From contig NZ_VTSR01000020.1 of assembly GCF_008329715.1 (NCBI RefSeq), forward strand, positions 1-64,000: a stretch of 64,000 bases of DNA. Reading direction: 5' to 3'. A program made the position numbers and the translations under genes. Shown in pieces: positions 9,547 through 20,897 of the stretch (position 1 is its first letter; each line of letters starts with the position of its first letter). Source of the DNA: Gimesia chilikensis (GTDB taxonomy: Bacteria > Planctomycetota > Planctomycetia > Planctomycetales > Planctomycetaceae). A model generated the notes under the pieces. The model did not search any database and was not told where the DNA came from. It worked only from the letters and a program-made list of their open reading frames with translations.

Positions 9547-11040
9547 TTACAGTGGACGAACCACCGACAGGCTTCGCCAGTAATCAAACAGCGTTTCCAC
9601 GGAGAGCACGCCGCCCCCCATGCCGCTCTTGTTGATCCCGGCATAAGGCACGCCATGTGCGAAGACATTATGAGCGTTAATCCAGCTGTTGCCGGCACAC
9701 ATCGCTTCCGCCACACGTGACGCCCTAGACAGATCCGAGGTCCAGACGCTGTTCGCCAGACCGTAGTCGGTCGAGTTGGTCATCTGAATCGCCTGCTCTT
9801 CAGTCTTAAACGGAGCCAGGTAAGCCACAGGCCCGAAGATCTCTTCGCGGGCCGCCACGTTATCCAGCGAACCGGCCATCAACGCGGGCTTCACATAGTA
9901 ACCTTCGTAACCGGGCACCTCAGCAGCGCCCCCTTCGAGCACGCATTCGGCCCCTTCGGCCTGCCCCTTCTCCAGGTAAGACAGCACCCGCTGATGCTGC
10001 TTCGCATTGACCACCGGTCCCATCTGGCTGTCTTCATTCAGCTGATAACCGACCTGCACCTTCTTCAGACGATCGACACATTCACTCACAAAGTGATCGT
10101 AAATGTTTTCGTCAATCAACCAGCGGGTCGCATCGCAGCAGACCTGACCGGTGTGGAAGGTGATCGCATTCACCAGCTTCTGAGCCGTATCGGGAACATC
10201 GACGTCACTGAAGACCACCGCAGCCCCTTTGCCGCCCAGCTCCAGTTTGACGGGCACCAGGTTCGCACCGCAGGACTCCGCCACCAGGCGACCGACTTCG
10301 GGCGATCCGGTAAACGACATCCGCTTCAGTTTGGGATTCCCCGACAGCGCCGCTCCCGCAACCGCTCCGTAACCGGGCACAACGTTGATCACGCCATCCG
10401 GAATACCAGCTTCTTTCGCCAGGCGAGCCAGGTAGATAGCGGACATCGGCGTATCTTCCGCCGGTTTGATGACCACCGTATTTCCCGCTGCCAGTGCCGG
10501 AGCAATCCCCCAGCCGATCAGCAGGAAGGGGAAGTTCCACGGGAAGATAAATCCGCAGGCCCCGTAAGGCTGACGCACGGTCCAGGCTTCGTGCTGAGGA
10601 ACGGCCAGAACCGATCGTCGCTGCACGTGCTGGGCCAGATCGGCGAAGTACCGCATCGTATCGACGAAGTTCTGCACGTCCCCCTGGGCCTGGGCTTCAA
10701 TCTTACCGGCGTCCAGCGCTTCAAGCTGGGCAATCATCGGTTTGTGTTTTTCGACGGCGTCCGCCAGACGATGCAGCAGAGCACTGCGTTCGTTTTGAGG
10801 CATTTCGGCCCAGCCGGTCTTGCGGAAAGCGGCATCAGCCACATCCACGGCCATGTCGATGTCGCCTGGCTGAAAGCTGAAGACTTCTGCCAGCTGTTTG
10901 CCCGATCCCGGATCCGACGTCACGAACGTCTCGCCACCCGCAGATTCGACCTCTTTCCCCCCGACGACTCCCTTCAGTGTCCCCTCTTCCAGAAAGGCTT
11001 TGACTTCGGGATACAGTTCACTGGCTGTTGTGGTTGACAT
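9547..11040 (-). CDS. NAD(P)-dependent aldehyde dehydrogenase
   Basis: 497 aa, normal ALDH superfamily length. Oxidises an aldehyde to its acid with NAD(P)+ in the cytoplasm. Visible motifs are the PWNFP oxyanion Asn (N169), the cofactor region [16 protein letters not shown], the general base in LELGGKG (E267) and the nucleophile in GQVCC (C301). Overall it is closest to betaine/retinal-type ALDHs (class 1/2), but the substrate cannot be set from sequence. It stands alone with its own terminator. Confidence 0.93.
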   Translation of the reverse strand: MSTTTASELYPEVKAFLEEGTLKGVVGGKEVESAGGETFVTSDPGSGKQLAEVFSFQPGDIDMAVDVADAAFRKTGWAEMPQNERSALLHRLADAVEKHKPMIAQLEALDAGKIEAQAQGDVQNFVDTMRYFADLAQHVQRRSVLAVPQHEAWTVRQPYGACGFIFPWNFPFLLIGWGIAPALAAGNTVVIKPAEDTPMSAIYLARLAKEAGIPDGVINVVPGYGAVAGAALSGNPKLKRMSFTGSPEVGRLVAESCGANLVPVKLELGGKGAAVVFSDVDVPDTAQKLVNAITFHTGQVCCDATRWLIDENIYDHFVSECVDRLKKVQVGYQLNEDSQMGPVVNAKQHQRVLSYLEKGQAEGAECVLEGGAAEVPGYEGYYVKPALMAGSLDNVAAREEIFGPVAYLAPFKTEEQAIQMTNSTDYGLANSVWTSDLSRASRVAEAMCAGNSWINAHNVFAHGVPYAGINKSGMGGGVLSVETLFDYWRSLSVVRPL

Positions 11041-11200
11041 CGCGCGCTCCTGTTCAATGTGATGAAGAATCGATTGCGTCGGCCCCCGGCCTTCCCTGTC
11101 TTAATAGACTGAAACCGGCGCCGTTCTCTTGCGTTAATAAATCCCCGACGGCCTCCTGCTGCCTCGGTTCATCATAACCGCAATCACACTGAAATGAAAA

Positions 11201-11224
11201 TGTAAAACGCACTCGCGTTTTACA
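11201..11224 (-). terminator. Hairpin, possible terminator
   Basis: TGTAAAACGC and GCGTTTTACA form a perfect 10-bp stem with a 4-nt loop. On the minus strand it is followed by TTTTCATTT. It lies 50 bp after the stop of the gene ending at 11276. Confidence 0.5.
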
Positions 11225-11275
11225 GTTCACGCGAGGGCGCTTAACCGGCTTCTGGATCAGGAAGGTTGTCAGACA

Positions 11276-12112
11276 TCAATCTTTAATCCGCAATTTGTCG
11301 CGTTCATAAAACTGGTCGAAACTGTTGATGCCACTATGGATATTCAGGTGGACTTTCACCTTGCCGTCGTCGGCCACTTCCACCACTTTACCAGATTGCC
11401 AGTTGACATTCATATGCAGCGCCTGTATGTCATCCCCGGGAGACAGACTCGTCCAACTGGTGACTGCAGAATAACCGGGGGCACTGGCCCCGGCCTGCAG
11501 GGACTTTTTCCGCATCTCTGACTGGGCTTCCATCAAGGCAAACCGGGCATCCTGGAATACCTCAGCCATAATCGGACGCAGGCTCGGATTTTTCATGATC
11601 CGCTCCGTCTCCTGTTTGATACGAGCATCGAGATCCTTATTCAATGACATGAACCGATCTCTCAATTCCCTGTCTTCTTCCGGGGTGACTTTCTGGCTTT
11701 TATCCTTTCTAAGGTCATTAGCTTCCTGCATAGTTTCGGCTATCTGCACAGTCAGGTCCTTCATGCTTTCTCCGGCTGATCGGGCACTGGCTTCGTCTCT
11801 GATCGAGGCCAGCAGATCAGCCTGCTCCTCTTTGATCGCGATCACACGATTCAGCAGCCGCTCCTGGGCACTCGGTAGCCCCAATGACTTACCGATCCCC
11901 TTCCAGTCCATCATGAAGATCCCGATCAGTAGCACGATCCCCGCCGCGGCGAACAGTCCGATCCTCAGCAGCATAATCTGATTCTTCTTCGAAGATTTTT
12001 TCTTTTTTCCACTCGACCCCGAACGCTTCTTGCGCCGGCGGGGCATCTGGGGATCTGATTCGGAGGTGCTCTGGGGACGGCGACGACGACGGCGAGGGGG
12101 CTGGGTACTCAC
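11276..12112 (-). CDS. Single-pass membrane protein with coiled coil and SH3/Tudor-like tail
   Basis: 278 aa from a GTG codon; an ATG 22 codons on is an alternative. The first 45 residues are strikingly basic (runs of R, K and S), followed by one membrane helix (about 47-66). A charged, coiled-coil-like stretch spans about 80-200. The last 45 residues read W-x-x-G-K-V-V-E-V-x-x-D-G-K-x-K-V-H and end in R-D-K-L-R-I. That resembles the small SH3/Tudor-like beta-barrel often appended to planctomycete proteins. The basic tail would lie in the cytoplasm and could touch nucleic acid or ribosomes; this is inference. No named family is recognised. Confidence 0.7.
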   Translation of the reverse strand: MSTQPPRRRRRRPQSTSESDPQMPRRRKKRSGSSGKKKKSSKKNQIMLLRIGLFAAAGIVLLIGIFMMDWKGIGKSLGLPSAQERLLNRVIAIKEEQADLLASIRDEASARSAGESMKDLTVQIAETMQEANDLRKDKSQKVTPEEDRELRDRFMSLNKDLDARIKQETERIMKNPSLRPIMAEVFQDARFALMEAQSEMRKKSLQAGASAPGYSAVTSWTSLSPGDDIQALHMNVNWQSGKVVEVADDGKVKVHLNIHSGINSFDQFYERDKLRIKD

Positions 12113-12254
12113 GGCAGGTAACCTGACATCAGGAGGAACTATGAACTGAAAGTGACATGTTAGCGCACCCTCAGTATATACGCCCGTTACCTCTCGTCAA
12201 TCATTGAAATGATCCACGTTGATTCAATTCACACTTTAATCACACAACCAGAAC

Positions 12255-15200
12255 TCACTTCCCGCCCACAATCTGCACCTGTGCCGGAGAGTCTTTTGCG
12301 TCCTCGACCTCCAGTCGCAGCACATCCCGTTCTGGCAGCAGTTCGACCGCAAACGTCAGAGTGTTGATGCCCTTCTGGAGTTCGACTTCGGTTTCCGGCT
12401 GGAGGGCAACCGGCTTTTCACCGATCCACAGCTTCAATCCATCGACCGAGTTCAATTTCAGAACCGCTTTGCCGGCCGTTGTGGCATCCAGTTCACAGCG
12501 GAGAAACGCGGCGCCGCGGGCCCGCTTCGAAACGTGCAATCTACCGATCTCTTCCAGTTGGTCGAGGGGCAGATTCCCATCCACGCGGCTGTAAGCCGGC
12601 TCCCAGACAAACGCCGGGTTGTCGGTCGCCGCGGTCGCATGTCGCGTTCTGCGGATCGCGTTCATCGCTTCGGGAGTATTCTTCATCACCCGCCAGCGAC
12701 GTACCACGCGATCTTTGCCAATCGTATACGCGTCCGTTTTACCCAGTTCCGACAGGAAGCGAACCAGGTCCACCAGTTCCTGACGCGTCAGCTTGTCCAG
12801 AAGCCCTACGGGCATCAATGACGCCGCCGGCGTTTCATCGTCGATCTGATCCAGGGGAACATTCATCAGGTTGTCGTTGGCATCCCGCAGGACCAGCTGG
12901 CTGTCAGTCCGTCGCACCAGGACGCCCGAGTGGACCTTCCCCTGCACGGTGACGACCGTCACGGCATTGTAGTTCTCTTTGACCGCTTTATTCGGATCGA
13001 GTAGTGAATCGACAATGTAATCCGGCTGAGAGCTTCCTCCCAGGCTGATGATATCGGGACCGACCTTACCGCCGGCACCACCAATCGCGTGACATTTCAG
13101 ACAAGACAGGTTCTCGCGGCGGAAAATCGCTTCCCCGCGTTGTGGATTTCCACTGGTCCGTACTTCCTTGATGAGTTGTGCCATCTCTTCCGGTGAGAGC
13201 TTAACCGGCTGCGGTGCGCCACTGCTGGACAGCCCCCCTGCAGTGGCAATCGCTTTCTCCAGGTTCGGGTTCCCCCGACCGGACGACTGCACCAGGCGGC
13301 TCAGTTGAATCGCAGCATCCTTGGAGATCGTTTTTCCTTTCAGAGCATTCACCAGAACACCCACGCCCCCCTTCCGCTGCAGGAAGATATTTGCCACAGC
13401 CGACAGCTGCGCGGGAGCAGCATCGCCGTTCATCAGGCTCACTGCCTGCGCTGCAGCCTGTTTGACATTCACTTCCGCCAGCGCCGCGATGGCAGCAATC
13501 CGCAGATCCACTGAGGGATCTTTCTGGCTCAGATTAAGTAACAGCGTCTGGTTTTCCTTGCCGCCCAGGCGTGCCAGTGCGAACAGACTCGTGTTGCGCA
13601 GCCCAGCCTGTGTTTTTCCTGATTCAGCCAGTTCGCGAATCGGGGTCTGCAATGATTCGATCTTCCACAAACCGGCACAATCGATGGCGGCCTGCTGCAC
13701 AGCGGTATCTTTTGAACCGAACAACAGCTGCAGTTCTCCGAGATTCCCTGCAGGGCGGACTTTCCGGGTCTGGAATGCCTGGGCCAGTGCCCGCAGGATC
13801 GCGGCCTGCTGAGCCGGTTTCGTTTTCGCATCCAGGGCGTGGGCAAACAGCTGTTGCAGGTCCTTGTCATTCCCGAACTTCGCCATCAGATTCAGACTGC
13901 TCTGCAGCTGACTGTCCGGCATCTGTCCCTGTTTAATCAGCTTTGTGATCACGGGAGTCACTTCGGGAGAATTGATCGCTGTCAGGGCAAAGGTCAGCTT
14001 CCGCGGATCTTTCTGCAGACCGGATTTTCCTTCCAGCACCTGCGGCAGCCAGATCTCACGAGTCTCGCGGGTGGTCAGCCAGAGTGCATAATCCAGAAAC
14101 TCATCCACAGGATGATCGAGTGCCTGGTACGCATCGTTGAGCACACCGGGCTGATCGTAGGCAGAGAGTGCCCGTACCGCTTCCAGCCTGACCCGGGGAT
14201 GCTTGTCATTCGCCAGGGGTGCGATCAAAGCGTAGGTGTCAGGCACTTCGTCTTTCCATTCCTTCGCCATACGAACTGCGGCTGCCCGGGCACGCCCGTC
14301 TTTCGCCTGCAGACAGGCCTTGAGCAACTCAGGCTGCGGGCTGCTGATGCACTCGGCAACCCAGAGACCTTCCAGACGATTGTGTTCATACTGAGGGTCC
14401 TGCGGATCGAGCTTGCTCAGCCAGGTTTTCAGTTCCCCTTCGACTTTCGCACGGCCCCGTTCCCGCAGCACATTCTTGGCATTCTGACGGGTCCACTCTT
14501 CCGGTGCTTTGAGATACTCGAGCAGTTCCTCAGTCGAGGCGCCTACCAGGTTCGGACGGGGCAGCGTCGGCTTGCCTTTGTAAGTCACGCGCCAGATACG
14601 ACCATGCGTATGATCGCGACGCGGATCGCGGAAGTCGACTTCACCATGTTGAATGATCGGGTTGTACCAGTCGGCAATGTAGATCGCACCGTCGGGTCCC
14701 ATCTTGACGTCAATCGGACGGAACGCGACGTGATCAGTTTTAATCAGCTCGACCTGTTCGCGCGAAACATAGCCCGATTCACTTTCCGTCACCACAAACC
14801 GGCAGACGCGATGCCCGCGGAAGTCGTTAGTGATCATATTTCCCTGCCAGTCCTCGGGGAGGTGGCGTCCACTCAGAATTTCCAGGCCACAATGTTTGGG
14901 ACTGCCGGGATTGAGACCTTTCAGAATTCGATCCATGCCGACCGCCGTCACAAACGCAGCGCCGGGAAACGTGTAGTTGATCCCTTCACCATAAGCACCG
15001 TCGGTACAGAACGACTGTCCCCAGCGATCAAAGTGATGTCCCCAGCTGTTGACCATCCCCCGTATGACCACTTCCAGGTCCATCGACTCCGGGCGGTACT
15101 TCCAGATGCCGCCACCATTGAGGCGACGCACACCGTAAGGCGTTTCAATGTGACTGTGAATATAAATTGACTGATTGAAATACAGGTGTCCGCCCGGCCC

Positions 15201-15740
15201 ATAGCGGAGGGTGTGCAGAATGTGGTGTGTGTCTTCGGTACCGAAACCGGTCAGCTCGGTTTTGCGGACATCCGCCTTGTCGTCTCCGTCTGTGTCTTTC
15301 AGGTGCAGCAGTTCGGTGCTGTTGCCGACATAAGCACCGCCGTCGCCCGGCATCACGGCCGTGGGGATCAGCAGGCCGTCAGCGAACACGGTCGTCTTAT
15401 CTGCAACGCCGTCTCCATCTTTATCTTCAACGACCAGAATCTTGTCGTTGGCCTTTTCACCCGGTTTGATATGCGGATAGATTTCCGATGAAGCAATCCA
15501 GAGCCGTCCCTGCGGATCAAAGTTCATCTGAATCGGTTTGGCGATCTGCGGATCGGCGGCATACAGGTTCACTTCAAACCCTTCCGCGACTTTGAACGAC
15601 TTGCGCTCCAGTTCCGGATCGGGGGGCGGAATATCGGTCAGATCCCGTTGCGCCCAGGCGAGGGAACCGGTCAACAGGGTCAGCAGACAGGCAAAACAGA
15701 CGACAATGCGAGGCAGAAATAGTGCGGCTGATTTTATCAC
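12255..15740 (-). CDS. PVC-type heme-binding CxxCH protein with HEAT repeats
   Basis: 1161 aa, secreted (signal peptide about 1-30). Domain order: a beta-propeller of membrane-bound dehydrogenase type (about 45-390; FDPQGRLWIASSE, KMGPDGAIYIADWYNP); alpha-helical HEAT-like repeats (about 400-800; R-V-R-L-E-A-V-R-A-L); a cytochrome c domain with CLKCH (C880, C883, H884) and the typical VGPDI; and a C-terminal carbohydrate-binding-like domain. Such proteins are expanded in Planctomycetota and Verrucomicrobiota and are thought to oxidise sugars outside the cytoplasm and pass electrons to the heme. It lies 65 bp after the SGNH gene on the same strand, so the two are probably one unit. Confidence 0.93.
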   Translation of the reverse strand: MIKSAALFLPRIVVCFACLLTLLTGSLAWAQRDLTDIPPPDPELERKSFKVAEGFEVNLYAADPQIAKPIQMNFDPQGRLWIASSEIYPHIKPGEKANDKILVVEDKDGDGVADKTTVFADGLLIPTAVMPGDGGAYVGNSTELLHLKDTDGDDKADVRKTELTGFGTEDTHHILHTLRYGPGGHLYFNQSIYIHSHIETPYGVRRLNGGGIWKYRPESMDLEVVIRGMVNSWGHHFDRWGQSFCTDGAYGEGINYTFPGAAFVTAVGMDRILKGLNPGSPKHCGLEILSGRHLPEDWQGNMITNDFRGHRVCRFVVTESESGYVSREQVELIKTDHVAFRPIDVKMGPDGAIYIADWYNPIIQHGEVDFRDPRRDHTHGRIWRVTYKGKPTLPRPNLVGASTEELLEYLKAPEEWTRQNAKNVLRERGRAKVEGELKTWLSKLDPQDPQYEHNRLEGLWVAECISSPQPELLKACLQAKDGRARAAAVRMAKEWKDEVPDTYALIAPLANDKHPRVRLEAVRALSAYDQPGVLNDAYQALDHPVDEFLDYALWLTTRETREIWLPQVLEGKSGLQKDPRKLTFALTAINSPEVTPVITKLIKQGQMPDSQLQSSLNLMAKFGNDKDLQQLFAHALDAKTKPAQQAAILRALAQAFQTRKVRPAGNLGELQLLFGSKDTAVQQAAIDCAGLWKIESLQTPIRELAESGKTQAGLRNTSLFALARLGGKENQTLLLNLSQKDPSVDLRIAAIAALAEVNVKQAAAQAVSLMNGDAAPAQLSAVANIFLQRKGGVGVLVNALKGKTISKDAAIQLSRLVQSSGRGNPNLEKAIATAGGLSSSGAPQPVKLSPEEMAQLIKEVRTSGNPQRGEAIFRRENLSCLKCHAIGGAGGKVGPDIISLGGSSQPDYIVDSLLDPNKAVKENYNAVTVVTVQGKVHSGVLVRRTDSQLVLRDANDNLMNVPLDQIDDETPAASLMPVGLLDKLTRQELVDLVRFLSELGKTDAYTIGKDRVVRRWRVMKNTPEAMNAIRRTRHATAATDNPAFVWEPAYSRVDGNLPLDQLEEIGRLHVSKRARGAAFLRCELDATTAGKAVLKLNSVDGLKLWIGEKPVALQPETEVELQKGINTLTFAVELLPERDVLRLEVEDAKDSPAQVQIVGGK

Positions 15741-15805
15741 AGAATCGATCCTTTAGAGATCAGATGAATCAAATAAGAAAAACAGAAGACAGAGAGTTCA
15801 AGCAG

Positions 15806-16714
<909 letters not shown>

Positions 16715-16887
16715 GGAGTACCTCGATCGATGCTAAGGGGTCAATATATTTATTACGTTAAAATAGCAGCATCCGCGGGGTACGGCAAATCAGGAATCTC
16801 GGATTTTAAACGGGATTCTGCAATCTCAGAGCAGCTGAGAGAGGGATCTTTTATTAGCTTTGTAAATTATCAGCAGCAACTCTGTAT

Positions 16888-18060
16888 TCAGGATTTAAGT
16901 GAAAAATCCGGATCATCGTCACCATCCCAGGCGCGAGTGGTGAACACAGTCGTACCGGGATCGCCGGCAGGTTGGGTCGACTCGAAATAGTCGGTTTCAA
17001 CTTCTTCGATCCAGAGCCGCAGTTCGTTTTCATAATCACTCGGCAGATCACTTTTCACCAGCAGTCGATGAAATTCCGCGGCACCATCTTCTCCCAACTC
17101 AGCTGCTTCCGCACTGGGAAACCGTTCCGCAGGATCGGGATGCACGAGACGGTGAATGAGCTTCATCAGTGGTTCACTCAACGCGAACTCCTCCGCCGGA
17201 AACCATTGGGGCAACTGCTGCAGAATATTCTGTTTCGCTTTGACCAGCTGAGCGTACTTGAGATTCGCAAACGGCTGAAAACCGGTGATGACTTCAATCA
17301 GAATGTAACCCAGGCTGGCCAGATCGGATTGGGCGGTCGCCCGATTCCCGGAGAGTACTTCAGGAGCCGCATACGTAGGCGTACAGGCATGATTCTCCGG
17401 GAGATTATTTAAATCGATGGCGGATCCGATATCGATGATCTTGGCGTTCCCGCTCCGTTTGAGCATGATGTTCGCCGGTTTCATATCGCAGTGAATAATT
17501 TCATTGCGATGCAGGGCAGCGAGTGCAGCCAGACACTCGCGGAGAATAGCCACCGCGACACCCGGCTTGAGCCGCGGCTGCTGCACACCACGCGTAAAGA
17601 CATTGTTATTCAATGTCCTCCAGCGACGACGGGTGACCTGTTCCCGAATCTGTTTGAACGTGGCAGGAGTGAGCAGGCTCCGCAAGTCGTAGCCATCGAC
17701 CCACTCCATCTCCATGATATAAATTTCGTTCCGCTTCACGAAATTCTGCACGGCAACCAGGTGATTTTCCTGAACGCGTGCCACGCGTGCGGCGACCTGT
17801 GACAAACGAGCCATTTCGCTCTGATAGGCAGTACAGTCGGCATACCGTTTGGGCGAAAAGAGCTTGAGAGCCACTGGAATGCTGAACCCGTCTGCACCTT
17901 CGCGTGCGCTCAGGTAAACGACACCCTGTCCGCCAACACCCAGGCAGCGTGAGAACTGGCGCTGGTTCTGCCACTCGAGACAATTATTGTCGAGTAACTG
18001 TCGATACTGTTTCTCCAGTTCAGAGATCGTTGCGGATTTTGCAGAATCTTGATCGGTCAA
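16888..18060 (-). CDS. Serine/threonine protein kinase
   Basis: 390 aa, start TTG as no ATG fits before the kinase domain. Glycine loop GVGGQGVVYL (41-50), ATP Lys in VALKLF (K66), catalytic loop HCDMKPANIM (D192, N197), Mg site D-I-G (D210) instead of D-F-G, and a P+1 segment TPTYAAPEVL. The catalytic residues are present, so it should be active. No membrane helix is visible, so it is cytoplasmic. The C-terminal 60 residues are acidic and unlike known domains. An insert (RRRWRTLNNNVF) before the catalytic loop is unusual. Substrates are unknown. The neighbouring phosphatase and second kinase suggest a phospho-signalling cluster. Confidence 0.9.
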   Translation of the reverse strand: MTDQDSAKSATISELEKQYRQLLDNNCLEWQNQRQFSRCLGVGGQGVVYLSAREGADGFSIPVALKLFSPKRYADCTAYQSEMARLSQVAARVARVQENHLVAVQNFVKRNEIYIMEMEWVDGYDLRSLLTPATFKQIREQVTRRRWRTLNNNVFTRGVQQPRLKPGVAVAILRECLAALAALHRNEIIHCDMKPANIMLKRSGNAKIIDIGSAIDLNNLPENHACTPTYAAPEVLSGNRATAQSDLASLGYILIEVITGFQPFANLKYAQLVKAKQNILQQLPQWFPAEEFALSEPLMKLIHRLVHPDPAERFPSAEAAELGEDGAAEFHRLLVKSDLPSDYENELRLWIEEVETDYFESTQPAGDPGTTVFTTRAWDGDDDPDFSLKS

Positions 18061-18412
18061 TGGAAATCCAGATAGTCAGAGAAAGGAGGGCTTTCCCGTT
18101 TCCTCATGATGAGGGAAAACGTCCACAGTGAACTAAACCCTGATTGTAGTCGGTCACTGATTATTTGATATCGCCAAAAAATAGTTTTCTGACGAGGAAT
18201 AAAAAAAATGTTGCTTTTTAGATTCGAACTGATAAACAATAGAGGTGCAGGGAACATTGAAATCATGTTGGTTTCGGTACTGTCGCCGCGCATGACGCAT
18301 CAATTTCTGATTGAACTTTGTGACTGACAGGAAACCCACGACCGGGTTCAAACTGCTGCTGAAACCGGTTCTCGATTTCAACCGTTTTAAGAATTGTTCA
18401 AGGAGCAGGACA
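18061..18412. other. Divergent promoter region
   Basis: 352 bp between the kinase gene (minus) and the YbjN-like gene (plus), presumably holding both promoters. It is AT-rich in the middle (around 18160-18220). AAGGAG sits just before 18413. No clear operator or hairpin was seen. Confidence 0.5.
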
Positions 18413-18823
18413 ATGATTGCAACCATAAAAAATTCCTTAACCCCGCAATCGATTTCTCAAATCATTGAAGATGTCAGCACTCCCCTGGAGACCGGTGACG
18501 GATGCTGGAAAGTGGAGTACCACAAACGCATCCTGTTTTTAATCGTCGATGAGATCCACGACCGGGTCCGTATCATGACGCCGATCATCAAAGAAGAGGA
18601 TCTGGACGAAGAGGACCTCTGGGACGTAATGGAAGCCAATTTCGACCGTTCCCTCGACGCGCGTTACGCCATCGGCGACGGTGTGCTCTGGTCCCTGTTC
18701 CTGCACCCCCTGACCGACCTGAGTCGCAATCTGTTTATGGATGGACTGGACCAGGTGGTCTCACTTGCCAATAACTTCGGCGGTTCCTTCTGCAGCAGCG
18801 ATATCGTCTTCGGCTCAGAATAG
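18413..18823 (+). CDS. YbjN-like small protein
   Basis: 136 aa from the ATG at 18413, which has AAGGAG 8 bases upstream; the longer frame from 18311 is rejected. The pattern (short acidic alpha/beta protein; V-E-Y-H-K-R-I-L-F-L-I-V, LDARYAIGDGVLWSLFLHPL, then FMDGLDQVVSLANNFG) resembles the YbjN / type III chaperone-like fold. These are mostly uncharacterised; some act as chaperones or motility/stress modulators. It is cytoplasmic, with no signal peptide. It lies 17 bp from the end of the convergent helicase gene. Confidence 0.65.
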   Translation: MIATIKNSLTPQSISQIIEDVSTPLETGDGCWKVEYHKRILFLIVDEIHDRVRIMTPIIKEEDLDEEDLWDVMEANFDRSLDARYAIGDGVLWSLFLHPLTDLSRNLFMDGLDQVVSLANNFGGSFCSSDIVFGSE

Positions 18824-18839
18824 CAGACCGCCACCGCGC

Positions 18840-20837
18840 TCAGTCATCCCGGTCGATAATCACGGTGCAATCCGGGAGGCTCTCCAGAAACTTCTGACCA
18901 TAACGCTTGGTCCGCACCCGCGGGTCCAGAATTACGACCTGCCCCTGATCGTTGGCAGTCCGAATCAGACGACCGAATCCCTGCTTCAGCTTAATGATCG
19001 CCTCCGGAATCTGATAATCCATGAACGGATTCCCTCCCCGATTCCGAATCGCTTCGACCCGGGCTTCCAATAAAGGATGATCGGGCACACTGAAAGGCAG
19101 CTTGGTGATAATCACATTGGTCAACGCATCGCCGGGCACGTCGATCCCCTGCCAGAAACTGTCGGTCCCGAACAGCACGCCACGGGGATTATTTCGGAAC
19201 CGCTCCAGCATCAGCGAGCGGGGCAATCCTTCCCCCTGCAGATACAAAGCCAGGTTGTGGTCCTGCAGCCAGCCTGAAATCTGGTCGGCACAATTCTTCA
19301 TCATCTTGTAGCTGGTAAACAGCGCGAAGGCGTGGCCGTCGGTCTGTTCGAGATACTGTTTCAGCTTCTCGGTCACCGCACGCTCATACTCCGCCGGCGC
19401 TTCCCCGGGATCCGGCATCGGGTCGGGCAGAATCAGTCGCACCTGCTCCCGATAATCGAAGGGGCTTCCCAGCTTCAGTTCTTCGCATTGATTGAGTCCC
19501 AGCCGCGATCGCGTAAAACTGAAATCCTGATCGCCGACCGCCAGGGTGGCACTCGTCAGAATCACCGTCTGAGCCTGGTTGAACAGTTCATCCCGCAACA
19601 CCGGTCCCACGTCGATGGGCGCATTGACCATCTTGATGCGCTGGTTGCGTCCGCGAGAGACTTCCACCCAGTAGACCGAATCGGCATCGGCCTGCTGCGT
19701 GAGCCAGCTCTGTAAGCCATCACCCAGTGCGGAACAGCGTTCGGCGGCCGACTGCAGTTCGATCTTTTCTTCTTCGCTGTTCAAACGGAATGCGTATTCT
19801 GAAATCTGGGCAGCCAGCAGTTTCATTTCGTGGGTGACCGTATTTTCGACCGGCGGCAACTGACGAATGCGACGGTTGGCCAGCCCCTGTCGGGACTGCC
19901 ACTCCAGCAGATGATCGAACAGGTCCTCGACCATGAACCGCAACCGCATCACATGCTGCTGGCAGTCGACCAGGTTGTGATGCATCAACAGGCCCTTCTG
20001 GGTCCGGTCGTTATACAGCTTGCTGAACAGGTAATCGAACTGACTGTTGGTAATCGAAAGCCCCAGGTGGTCCCCCGCGACCGCCTCGATGGTGTGGGCT
20101 TCGTCCAGAATTACCGTATCGTAATCGGGGAGAATGCTGCTCCCCTCCCGGCGGATCGCCAGGTCTGAGAAAAAGAGGGCATGATTCACCACCAGTACAT
20201 CCGCATTCCAGACGCGGCGGCGGGCACGGTAATAAAAGCATTCATTGTAAGTCGCACACCGTTTGCCCAGGCAGTTGCCGTGTTCGCTCTGAATCTCGTC
20301 CCAGATTTTGGGATGCGGACGAAAATCCAGGTCAGACCGGCTGCCATCGCTTGTCTTGCGGGACCATTGCGCGATCTGATCGAGTTGACTCAGTTCTTCT
20401 TCATTCGAGAACGTATTCCCGGCCCGCTCAACGGTCCCTTTCAGTCGACGCAGGCTGATGTAATTCGACCGCCCCTTAACCAGCACCGCAGAGAACTCTA
20501 CCGGGAGCACGGCGTTCAGGAACGGGATATCGCGATTGATCAACTGTTCCTGCAGACTGATCGTATTGGTAGAGACAATCAGCCGTTTACGGTCTTTGCC
20601 CGTACGGGTCTCGTTCTGTCGGCAGGTCTCCAGGATCGCGGGCACGAGGTATGCAAAGCTTTTGCCCACCCCGGTTCCCGCTTCCACCAGCAGGTGATGC
20701 TTCTCTTCCATCGCCCGTACGACGGCTTCGGCCATCTCCAGTTGCTCGGGGCGTTCCTCGTAATGGTCGAGCCGCCGGGCAACTTTGCCGTCCTTGCCGA
20801 GAATGGATAATACATCAGTAGTCAAAGCGGACCTCAT
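18840..20837 (-). CDS. DinG/XPD-like ATP-dependent DNA helicase
   Basis: 665 aa, superfamily 2 (Rad3/XPD/DinG). Walker A AGTGVGKS (53-60), DEAH box (245-248), motif VI QGFGRLIRT. These helicases unwind DNA 5'-3', and DinG resolves R-loops and damaged forks. The iron-sulfur segment has only three of the usual four Cys (C189, C194, C200). The first position, expected after KGRSNY, is Ser128 here. Planctomycete relatives may share this, and the cluster may be absent or use another ligand. It converges with the YbjN-like gene and is followed upstream by the phosphatase gene on the same strand. Confidence 0.9.
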   Translation of the reverse strand: MRSALTTDVLSILGKDGKVARRLDHYEERPEQLEMAEAVVRAMEEKHHLLVEAGTGVGKSFAYLVPAILETCRQNETRTGKDRKRLIVSTNTISLQEQLINRDIPFLNAVLPVEFSAVLVKGRSNYISLRRLKGTVERAGNTFSNEEELSQLDQIAQWSRKTSDGSRSDLDFRPHPKIWDEIQSEHGNCLGKRCATYNECFYYRARRRVWNADVLVVNHALFFSDLAIRREGSSILPDYDTVILDEAHTIEAVAGDHLGLSITNSQFDYLFSKLYNDRTQKGLLMHHNLVDCQQHVMRLRFMVEDLFDHLLEWQSRQGLANRRIRQLPPVENTVTHEMKLLAAQISEYAFRLNSEEEKIELQSAAERCSALGDGLQSWLTQQADADSVYWVEVSRGRNQRIKMVNAPIDVGPVLRDELFNQAQTVILTSATLAVGDQDFSFTRSRLGLNQCEELKLGSPFDYREQVRLILPDPMPDPGEAPAEYERAVTEKLKQYLEQTDGHAFALFTSYKMMKNCADQISGWLQDHNLALYLQGEGLPRSLMLERFRNNPRGVLFGTDSFWQGIDVPGDALTNVIITKLPFSVPDHPLLEARVEAIRNRGGNPFMDYQIPEAIIKLKQGFGRLIRTANDQGQVVILDPRVRTKRYGQKFLESLPDCTVIIDRDD

Positions 20838-20897
20838 CCGGTGAGTGGTTGAACGTGAGAGCGGAACATCCTGTTGGTGCGTGGCTCTGTCTCTGTT

